Part shown: one piece after another, positions 56,251 through 64,000 of the stretch
Layout of the letters: the number at the start of each line of letters is the position of its first letter
Position numbering within the stretch: the stretch's first letter is position 1
Assembly: GCF_901000735.1 (NCBI RefSeq)
Contig: NC_081541.1
Location: 35,544,060-35,608,059 of the forward strand
Source of the DNA: Corylus avellana
Taxonomy: Eukaryota > Streptophyta > Magnoliopsida > Fagales > Betulaceae
DNA length: 64,000 nt
Direction: 5' to 3'
Position numbers and translations under genes: made by a program
The notes under the pieces: model-generated
Databases searched by the model: none
The model's input: only the letters and a program-made list of their open reading frames with translations
What the model was told of the DNA's origin: nothing

Positions 56251-57140
56251 AAAAAAATAAAAAAGGACACAGAGAGATTTACATAATAAAAGAAAGTGAA
56301 AGCTGGCGCTCCTTGAATGGACTGTGACGTTCACGCGAGTCACAGATGGTGGTCCTCCGAATAAAAGGCGGACGGTGATAGATGAGGAGTAACGTGTGAG
56401 CACAGCGATTATATATAGTACTGGTTATGCAATGTCTTCTTCAGCTTTCATATATATGCGCAGTTGCATCAGAAGAAACGAGTTGAAGAAGAAATGTCAA
56501 GAAGCTTTCGCTTTGCGACAAGAAGATTTGCCTTGCCAGATGGGTCTCTCATTACTTTCACAATTTTGGGTTCAGAGAATAGGTCAAAACAAAGTGATAA
56601 TTTAAGCAACTAAATTGTCTGTTATATATATATATGATGCCATTATAGAAGAACAAAGGAGTTTTCTTTGGCGCTTCTATTGATGAGTAGTAGCATTTTG
56701 TGTCAAGTCTGGAATGTCTTCCATATATGAGTATAGGGGTTCCGAATTGAAAGAACAAAGAAGATCGAGTGGATGTAAATATTTTAGTTTCTTCATTTTT
56801 CTCTTTAGTCATGTATCAAACTTGACAAGTATACAAGCAATAAGAATGCTAATTTAGATGTTAAATAAAAGTGATAGTAGTTTTAAATATTTTGTGGTAT
56901 TTTTTCTCTTTTGTTAAAAAGTAAAAAAGCAAACTCAGCAGCATTATCTTTGTTTGGTTTTCATCTGCAAAGCATAAACTTGCTGCATGCCACAACTCTA
57001 GTAGTGGAACGACACTCCGTATGATCTAATCAGCACAGCTTTATTCATTCAAAAAACCAAAAAAAAAAAAAAAAAATACAGAAAAGAAAACAAAGAAAGA
57101 AAAACTAAGGAGATCGAGGAAGATCTGGAGTAGTTAATTG
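56251..57140 (+). other. 3' flank of the WD40 gene and intergenic sequence
   Basis: An AATAAAAG polyadenylation candidate lies at 56286-56293. Remaining open frames are short and unrecognised. Confidence 0.45.
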
Positions 57141-57149
57141 AGAGAATAT

Positions 57150-57579
57150 GAGAAAATACACTTTATCCCCTTACATATTTATCTATTTGCACTTTTAACT
57201 CCAATGTTTAAAAAATGACACTTTACTCTTTCAAACTTCTAAATTGTTGCAATTCGACCATTTTGATTTTTTTTTCCTAAAATGTCCTCATCCCAAGTTA
57301 AAAAAAAAAAAATTAAAAAATTAAGAGGTGAATGGTCTGGGCTAGCCGAAGCCACCCCAGGCCCAACTGAGGTGGCCTGCCACCCCATAATTTTTAACTT
57401 TTTAATTTTTAATTTTTTTTTTCTAACTTAGGATGGGGGCATTTTGGGGGAAAAAAAAATGTTAAAATGGTCGAATTGCAATAATTTGGAAGTTTGGGAG
57501 ATAGAATGTTACTTTTTAAACATTAAAGTTAAAAGTGCAAATAAGTGAATAGTTCAAAAGATAAAATATATTTTTCCCA
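57150..57579. mobile_element. Mutator-type MITE, 430 bp, with 9-bp target duplication
   Basis: AGAGAATAT flanks both sides (57141-57149, 57580-57588). Ends: GAGAAAATACACTTTATCCC and, from the right, TGGGAAAAATATATTTTATC, continuing through TTTGCACTTTTAACT on both arms. The interior has a GGTGGCCTGCCACCCC palindrome. It is a relative of the D1/D2 MITE. No ORF. Confidence 0.9.
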
Positions 57580-57588
57580 AGAGAATAT

Positions 57589-58520
57589 TATAAAACACAA
57601 ACAAAACTTAGATTAGATAATACTGCATGTAAACCGTGACAATAAATTGCTGCATCCATTTTCAATACGACACATTGCTTTAACAAGCATGGACCAACCC
57701 AAATTACCACAAGGAGTGTTCCTATTTACGCCCCATGCCAGATGGTCTATCATGAGCAACTACAACCCACGTTTCAGTGGTGTTATAAATAGGGCATAGT
57801 AGCACACTTAATAAAGTACCTTCGTAGGCTCGTAGGCCTAGCGTGGAAAACGAACTTGGCGTGAATTTTGGATCTGTGCTTGTTTTGAATTGAAGTAAAA
57901 TGTGTATGAAAAAGGATTGGAGTCTGGAAAATTATTGGTGATTGGGTAAATATGTGGTGGCTATTTTGTTGTTCCCAAGTCTTACTTGTTTGTCATGGAA
58001 TTAATGTATTATGCATACACCAGGATCTACCAACTACACCTCAATTGGATACGTCTGTAAGTTTGTTAAAATGTTTTAGAAATTTTTTTTGTTGTTTTTA
58101 AGTTTTATAAGTGTTTTGTGTTGTTTGTTAATGTTTTTGAAAAAAAAACATAGATAACAAAACCATTAGTAAACATGTCTGACCCATTTTCTCCGCATTT
58201 TGAAATTCATACTCATTCATTTTTGCTTGTACATCTCAAGTTTGGAAGATGAGAGTTGCATTATAGTTAAATTGTAGAACAATCAAAATTGAATATTTCG
58301 GATCTTAACGAAAATGACTTAGAACCTGTTTGAGATTGTATTTGAGAAATAAAACTTTTAAGTCAAAAAAAGCTTTTAGGCAAAAGCTTCATTTTTAAGT
58401 TTTTGTCAAAAGTGTATTTTGAGCCTTTGGCTATTTTTAAGCTTTTTGAACAATTAAAAATGCTTTTAATTTTTTTTTTTCCAAACGAGTACTTTTTTCT
58501 TCAAACAGATTTTTTGAGTA
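57589..58520 (+). other. Intergenic sequence
   Basis: No gene recognised. Inverted Lys/Phe-like low-complexity text near 58330-58540 (AAGCTTTTAGGC / GCCTTTGGCTA) hints at another decayed MITE. Confidence 0.4.
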
Positions 58521-58528
58521 TTAAAAAC

Positions 58529-58687
58529 ACTTTTAGGCTCATCAAACGCAATCCCAAACAGATCTTTAGTAGTTTCATAACATTTAGGCCTTGATTAAAA
58601 GAAAAGGCACATTTAGGCTCATCAAACGCAATCTCAAACAGATCTTTAGCAGTTTCATAACATTTAGACCTTGATTAAAAGAAAAAG
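58529..58687 (+). repeat. Tandem duplication, two units of about 80 bp
   Basis: CATTTAGGCTCATCAAACGC-type units at about 58529 and 58609, both ending CTTGATTAAAAGAAAA, with only a few differences. Confidence 0.88.
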
Positions 58688-58689
58688 GA

Positions 58690-59166
58690 AAAAAAAAATA
58701 CAAAAATACAAAAATCAAAAGCGACTATGATAGAAAAATGCGATGGGTCGAGGTTTGTGTGTCCGTTGAGATAAGCTAAGGGCCCACAATGGGCTGCTTA
58801 CAGGCCTGGGCTGGAAAAGGGTTGTAGAGTAGTTTTGACTGGGACAAGCCTACGGGTTTCTTGTGCTATACTCACCCAACATGTGCTAAACGAGTTTAAT
58901 ATGACTCGGACTCTGTGAGTCTGACTCCAACTTTCCACGAAATTTCCATATACCTTTGTGGAGAAGATAGGGAGCATTTGTCCAAAAAAGGGAAACAGAT
59001 TGAATTGACGAGGAAGGCTGCGCTTGGTTTTGACCAAATCAACCTTTGATCAGTTCAATATCCAGTGTGACCCCCAAATCAAATTTCCACGAAATTTCCG
59101 TTTACTTTCGTGGAGACACAGAGAGAAATGGGATAAAAGTTTGGCCACTTGGAAGCCCTGTAGAGT

Positions 59167-59202
<36 letters not shown>

Positions 59203-59207
59203 GAAGC
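58690..59207 (+). other. 5' region of the pseudokinase genes
   Basis: Contains a (GA)n tract at 59169-59198 immediately before the ATG. The segment GACGAGGAAGGCTGCGCTT at about 59007 recurs as GACGAGGAAGACTGCGCTT near 60541 before the second copy, so the promoter was duplicated with the gene. Confidence 0.6.
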
Positions 59208-60251
59208 ATGCTGCAGAAGAAGAAGCTGGTTGCTGCTCTTGTAGATCGTGGCCGGAAAAAGAGAGAGAAAGAGAGAGCATTTCTAGAGAATGGAGGGCTT
59301 GTATTGGAGAAGCTGGTTTCCTCTTGTAATGGCAGGCCTATTCCCATCCGTACCTTCTCCTATGAATGGGTTATGTCGGCAACCAGTAAGTATGATGATA
59401 GCCTTATTATCCGCAGAGAGTGGATGTATACATTTTACAAGGGTTCTTTTGAAGGCCGAAATGTTTCGATTAGAAGTTATTCTCCTAATTATATTTATAA
59501 TGAAAAGAGCATGGACTTTGCGCTAACGGACATAGGTATGTCTGCAAAGATGAGCGCTCACAAAAACATTCTAAAAATAATTGGATGCTGTCTCGAGACT
59601 TCCATTCCGACTTTAGTGTATGAATATGCTGAAAATGGGGTCCTTGCTCGCCGAATTTTTATATCCCTACGACAAGGCACATTCATTGAGTGGCAGAGCA
59701 GGTTAAAGATTGCGAGAGAGACTGCTCATGCAATTGCATATCTCCACACTGCATTCTCAAGACCCATCATTCATATGGGTGTAAAACTCGCAAATATTTT
59801 CTTAGACCAGTATGATGTTCCCAAACTCACACATTTTACATTTTCTGTTTCAATTCCCGAGGGTGAAACTCATGTGGTACTTGATGAGCTGTGTGGGACT
59901 ACTGGTTTCTTATGCCCTCATGTTATGCGTACACGGACGGTAACAGAGAAAATTGATGTTTATAGCTTTGGTATTGTTCTATTACAACTTTTAAGTGGAC
60001 TAGATGATCCTAGTCTATACACATTAGTTTGTTAAAGCAGCGAGAACTGGGTGGATTATTTTAGAAACGGTGCTATGGATGAGATTGGGGATCCTGCAAT
60101 CCTTGCAGAGGGAGGAGGAGCTGGGATAGAGCAGCAATTGCAAGCTATGTTGCAGCTTGCTCTCACATGCCTAGAAGACAGTCCAGAGATAAGGCCGACG
60201 ATGGTAGATGTCACAAAAGAACTTAGGCAGATTGAGAGATTAGTCGCATGA
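59208..60251 (+). pseudogene. ZED1/ZRK-type pseudokinase, premature stop
   Basis: Open for 275 codons, TAA at 60033-60035, then the same frame continues for 72 codons to TGA at 60249-60251. ZRK proteins are receptor-like cytoplasmic pseudokinases that pair with the NLR ZAR1 as decoys for pathogen effectors. Family marks: MLQKKKLVAAL start, FLENGGLVLEKLVSSCNGRP, RTFSYEWVMSAT, FYKGSFEGRNVSIRSY and HKNILKIIGCCLE. The glycine loop is absent, VAIK is VSIR, HRD is HMG (IIHMGVKLANIF, near residue 188) and DFG is HFT, so the kinase fold is catalytically dead by design. The C-lobe after the stop (LTCLEDSPEIRPTMVDVT) is well kept, suggesting a recent nonsense change, a readthrough or a sequencing error. 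Confidence 0.85.
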
Positions 60252-60683
60252 TTATTTTCTCACTTGGCTCATCTAAGTTCTTATATGCTCAGATCGTGGG
60301 TCAATTTAAATCATGATTTTATGCTTTATTTGGAGCCTCGTTTTGCTTGAATTCTGAGTCTATGTGCTCCTTATATTTTTGTTCTGAGTTGAATCTATAA
60401 ATAGCTGTGGGTTATTCTGTTTTGTAATTTTCAACTATCTATGTGTTTGTTTATTAATAAATTTCCTCAAGTTGGAAGCTTTTATTTATTTGTTTACATT
60501 GAATTTCTTTCATTGAGGAAACGAAAAAGAAAATAGCATCGACGAGGAAGACTGCGCTTACCTTTCTTTCGTGGCAACTAGGGAAAATGAAGGCCGAAAG
60601 GGTATTGAAGTTTGGCCATTTCCAAGCCTTGCAGTTGCAAAGTGGGGAGACAGAGAAATTAAGCCTTTTGTAGAGAAGGAAGC
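60252..60683 (+). other. Spacer between the two pseudokinase copies
   Basis: 3' flank of the first copy and duplicated promoter of the second. No separate gene. Confidence 0.5.
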
Positions 60684-61342
60684 ATGCTGCAGAAGAAGCT
60701 GGTTGCTGCTTTTGTAGATCGTGGCTGGAAGAAGAGAGAGAAAAAGAGAGCATTTATAGAGAATGGAGGGGTTGTATTGGAGAAGTTGGTTGCCTCTTGT
60801 AATGGCAGGCCTATTCCCATCCATACCTTCTCCTATAAAGAGCTCATCTCCGCGACGAATAACTTTGATCATCGCCTTATTCTATGTAACCACCAAGTTC
60901 TGTATAACTTTTACAAGGGTTCTTTTGAAGGCCGAAATATTTCCGTTAGGAGTTATTACGATCCGAGGATGCTGCAGTTTGCCCTAACCGATATAGGTAT
61001 TTCTGCAAAGACTAGCACTCACACAAATATTCTAAAACTGATAGGATGCTGTTTGGAGACTTCAATTTTGACTTTAGTGTATGAATATGCTCAAAATGGA
61101 GGCCTTGCCGATCAAATTTTTATCTCTCGGGGACAAGGTACACCCATGATGTGGCATAGCAGGTTAAAGATTGCGAGACAAATTGCTCATGTAATTGCAT
61201 ATCTCCACACGACATTCTTTAGACCTATCATCCATTTGAGTATAAAACTGGAAAATATTTTCTTAGACCAGCATGATGTTCCCAAACTCACAGATTTTCC
61301 ATTCTCCATTTCAATTCCCGTGGGTGAAACTCACGTGGAACT
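60684..61342 (+). pseudogene. Second ZED1/ZRK-type pseudokinase, cut by a copia element
   Basis: Begins MLQKKLVAAFVDRGWKKREK and follows the first copy through the N-lobe (KELISATNNFDHRLILCN, FYKGSFEGRNISVRSY) into the C-lobe. HRD is HLS (IIHLSIKLENIF) and DFG is DFP. At GETHVEL the sequence passes into the 5' LTR of a Ty1/copia element at 61343; the last translated residues up to TAG are LTR-encoded. The FSYKELISATNNF motif is closer to the family consensus than in the first copy. The rest of the C-lobe should lie beyond the retrotransposon, outside the window. Confidence 0.88.
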
Positions 61343-61697
61343 TGTTAGAGATAATGCAAAATGTGTTCCTATCACTTAGCTTGTTTGTTGAGTAGTGGGT
61401 TAGTGGTTCCTATTTAATAGCTTGTTATTTGTTTAAGCATTATCTTAATTATATGCACGTTGAGTCCTTAAGTCTAGGAGTTTAGTTACTTAGTGCTCCA
61501 TGTTATTCTAGTAGTAGTTAAAGTGGATACTTGTTTTTAGGAGTAAGTGGTTTAATTGTAGTCTATTTAAATGTTTTACATTAATGAATTATTACATCAG
61601 TTTTATCCAGAATATATCTTTGTTTTACCTCTCTCATCCTAACAGTTGTAGAGAGAAGACTATTGCTTGTACATCTATCTTTTTTTTATTTCCAACA
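61343..61697 (+). repeat. 5' LTR of the copia element (355 bp)
   Basis: Starts TGTTAGAGATAATGC, ends TTTCCAACA, giving TGTT/AACA termini. A TCTATTTAAATG TATA-like box is near 61562. The start coincides with the break in the pseudokinase reading frame. Confidence 0.85.
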
Positions 61698-61699
61698 TC

Positions 61700-61711
61700 T
61701 GGTATCAGAGC
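61700..61711 (+). promoter_or_regulatory. Primer-binding site, initiator methionine tRNA
   Basis: TGGTATCAGAGC two bases after the LTR, the classical complement of the plant initiator tRNA-Met 3' end used by copia elements. Confidence 0.93.
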
Positions 61712-61718
61712 TAGATTC

Positions 61719-62645
61719 ATGGCAAGCAACAGTGTTAAACCTTCACAGCCATCACTCCCACTCTTTCAAGGAGCTGGGTATGACATTTGGAGTACAAAGA
61801 TGAAGACTCTCTTTACTTCCCAAGACCTATGGGATTTAGTAGAGAAAGGTTATTCAAAAACTAGTATTTCCGTAGACACATTCAAAGAGCTTCGGAAGAA
61901 AGATGCCAAGGCGTTGTTTTTCATTTAACAATCTGTGGTTGAATCCATCTTTCCTCGAATTGCTGCTGTAACAAAGTCGAAGGATGCTTGGGATGCATTA
62001 CAGAATGGATATCAAGGTAATGCCAAGGTATTGACCATTAAACTTCAAACTCTTCGCAGAAATTTTGAAAGTTCGATGATGAAAGAAGGTGAGTCTATGC
62101 ATGATTATTTCTCTAATATGCTAGACGTTGTGAATCAAATCAGAAAATTTGGTGAAAATTTATCTGATCAAAAATTTGTTGAAAAAATCTTGAGAAGTAT
62201 GCCTAAGAAGTATGATCATGTGGTGGCTGCTATAGAAGAATGTAAGGATTTAAGTGTGCTAACGGTTGATGAATTATTTGGTTCATTGCAATCTCATGAA
62301 GACAGGATGAAAAGATATGAAGAAAATTCTATAGAAAATGCATTTCATACAAAATTGTAGTTTTCTAAATGCAAAACAAGTGGTGGCAGTAGTGAATTTG
62401 CAAGCAAGGGTTCAACCACAAGAGGGCGTGGAGGCCATTTCTTTCATAGAAGAAGAGGTGGACAAGGTGGTCGACGTTCAAGTAACAACTACCACTATCA
62501 CAATGGAAGAAAAACTGGTGATGAAGGTGAAAATTCTTACCGTAAGCCTCAATGTTATTATTGTAAGAATTATGGCCACATAGAGAGGTATTGTAGGCTC
62601 AAAGAAAAACAAGCAAACTTTGCTGAGGAAAAAGAGAAAGATTAA
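61719..62645 (+). pseudogene. Copia gag with zinc knuckle, three stops
   Basis: Starts MASNSVKPSQPSLPLFQGAG at 61719 and stays in one frame. Gag blocks: YDIWSTKMKTLFTSQDLWDL, AWDALQNGYQG and SLQSHEDRMKRYEE. A CCHC zinc knuckle CYYCKNYGHIERYC lies near 62550-62590, behind an Arg/Gly-rich stretch. Stops: TAA 61926-61928, TAG 62358-62360, TAA 62643-62645. No frameshift is needed between them, so decay is by point mutation only. Confidence 0.9.
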
Positions 62646-64000
62646 ACAGAAAGTTTGTTTCTTGCTTGTTACTCTGCTAAAGAAGGTACACCAAATGTTT
62701 GGTATATGGATAGTGGGTGCAGTAATCACATGACAGCCAATTTAGAAGACTTCACTAACTTGGACAAATCTATTACAAGCAAAGTGAAGATGAGCGATGG
62801 AACCATGGTTGAAGCACATGGCAAAGGTAATATAAAGCTGAACTCAAGTGGAATGGACAGCATATACAATGTTTTATATGTTCCTGATTTGGATACAAAT
62901 TTGTTAAGTGTGGGGCAATTTTTAGAAGAAGGTTATTGTCTTGTTTTTGAAGATTTATCATGCTATGTGTATAAAGACAAAACCAAGCAGCATTTGTTAG
63001 TCCATGTCCCTATGGCTAAGAACAAAATTTTTCCTCTTAATATTGCTAGGGAAAAACAAGCACTTAAGGCTTCATTTTTAGATGATAATTGGTTGTGGCA
63101 TCATAGATATGGACATCTAAATTTTAGAAGCTTGAAGTTTTTGGGTGAAAATAATTTGGTGGATGGTTTGCCTTCAATTCAACATGTTGATGCTTTGTGT
63201 GAAAATTGTATATTTGAAAAGCATCATCGCAATGTTTTTCCTAAGGGGGAAGCAAGAAGGGCCTCAAAACAAATGGAATTGATGCATTCAAACGTTTGTG
63301 GGCCTATGCGTACTCCCTCACTTAACAACAGAAAGTATTTTATTGTCTTTGTGGATGATTATAGCAGGATGACTTGGGTGTATTTTGCTAAGGAAAAATC
63401 TGAAGTTTTTTCAATTTTCAAGAAGTTCAAGAATCAAGTTGAGAAACAGAGTGGTAACACTTTGAAGATTTTGCGAACTGATCGTGGTGGTGAGTTTCTC
63501 TCCAAGGAGTTTGACAATTTTTGTGAAGATTTTGGCATTTTCAGGCAATTGACAGCTAGTTACACCCCTCAACAAAATGGGGTTGCGGAGAGGAAAAATA
63601 GAAGCATTGTGGAAATGGCTAAAAGCATGCTTAAAGCCAAAGGAATTCCAAACAGTTTTTGGGCTGAAGCTGTTCATACAGCTGCCTATCTACTTAATCG
63701 AAGTCCTACATCGGCATTGCAACACCAAACTCCTTTTGAAGCATGGCATGGTTGGAGACCCAAGGTAACTCATTTTAAGATTTTTGGTTGCATTGCATAT
63801 GTTCATGTTCCTTCTCAAAAGAGGCATAAACTTGAAAATAATAGTGTGAAGTGCATATTTATGGGTTATAGCATGGAGACTAAAGGATATCGGTGTTATG
63901 ATCCTCTCACAAAAAAAACTAATTGTTAGTCGTGATGTTTTGTTTGATGAGAAAAATGCTTGGAATTGGAATAAGCAACAACATTTTCCTTTTGACAATC
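62646..64000 (+). pseudogene. Copia protease and integrase region
   Basis: Continues the gag frame. The protease active site is WYMDSGCSNHMT. The pre-integrase zinc finger is WHHRYGHLNFRSL ... CENCIFEKHH. The integrase core has all three acidic residues, in FVDDYSRMTWVYF, LRTDRGGEF and GVAERKNRSI. LLNRSPTSAL and IFMGYSMETKGYRCYDP follow. The frame ends at TAG 63927-63929 after an A-run at 63911-63918; a neighbouring frame then reads on as SRDVLFDEKNAW, so a one-base slip in the A-run is the likely cause. Confidence 0.9.

Larger units (their letters stand above)
61343..64000 (+). mobile_element. Ty1/copia retrotransposon, 5' part, inserted in a pseudokinase gene
   Basis: Visible order: 5' LTR (61343-61697), initiator-tRNA primer site, gag, zinc knuckle, protease, integrase. 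This order with integrase before reverse transcriptase defines copia; RT, RNase H and the 3' LTR are past the window end. The candidate host duplication to look for is GAACT (61338-61342). Three in-frame stops and a late frameshift show it is no longer autonomous. Confidence 0.92.

Noticed and set aside
55285..56403. 372-codon minus-strand ORF opposite the WD40 gene
   Set aside because: It mirrors a GC-rich real gene; no domain is recognisable and it has no promoter of its own.
1..64000. A novel multi-gene defence or biosynthetic system
   Set aside because: Apart from the CYP74C pair and the ZRK pair, neighbouring genes belong to unrelated pathways and the arrangement is explained by duplication and transposition.

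Overview
This window is nuclear DNA of a flowering plant. Its genes are split by spliceosomal GT-AG introns, it carries Ty3/gypsy and Ty1/copia retrotransposons and dense MITEs, it is AT-rich with many (TA)n and (GA)n tracts, and its gene families (CYP74C, JINGUBANG-like WD40, ZED1/ZRK pseudokinases, DUF295, NPH3, proteasome assembly chaperone 2) fit a eudicot. A woody rosid is my guess from general repeat content and is not proven. Two runs of exactly 100 N mark scaffold gaps. I found no CRISPR array, operon or prokaryote-like defence system.

Layout. 1-9170 is the 3' part of a decayed Tat-lineage Ty3/gypsy element: broken pol, a decayed repeat array, a long antisense coding region and a 3' LTR. 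A 1.74-kb non-autonomous hAT element has split the LTR, leaving a perfect 8-bp target duplication. 9170-13700 is repeat-rich. 13805-22469 holds two convergent, intact, intronless CYP74C-type P450 genes (oxylipin pathway), separated by duplicated repeats and a small TRIM-like element. 22500-24640 contains tandem arrays and relics.

24640-43300 is a complex duplicated locus. A seven-exon proteasome assembly chaperone 2 gene, reconstructed here exon by exon, lies on the minus strand. It is followed by a DUF295 gene without an F-box, an orphan NPH3 last exon with a stop, partial PAC2 copies around two gaps, an intronless 5'-truncated PRP2/ESP3-type DEAH helicase ORF, and a second PAC2 copy that is clearly a pseudogene. 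A 5S-rRNA-like SINE sits in an intron of both PAC2 copies, and a short LINE tail in one of them.

44342-49655 is a 2.5-2.8-kb tandem duplication whose two copies carry shared and private transposon insertions, so their order can be read. 49656-54600 is mostly non-coding. 54799-56250 is an intact JINGUBANG-like WD40 gene with a clear promoter. 59208-61342 holds two ZED1/ZRK-type pseudokinase copies, one with an internal stop and one cut by a Ty1/copia element (61343 to the window end) whose 5' LTR, initiator-tRNA primer site, gag and integrase are visible.

How the genes work together: only the CYP74C pair forms a functional cluster, acting on fatty-acid hydroperoxides. PAC2, the helicase and the other genes act in unrelated housekeeping or signalling pathways and sit together through duplication. 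The most informative features are the nested, datable insertions and the gene-fragment shuffling around PAC2.
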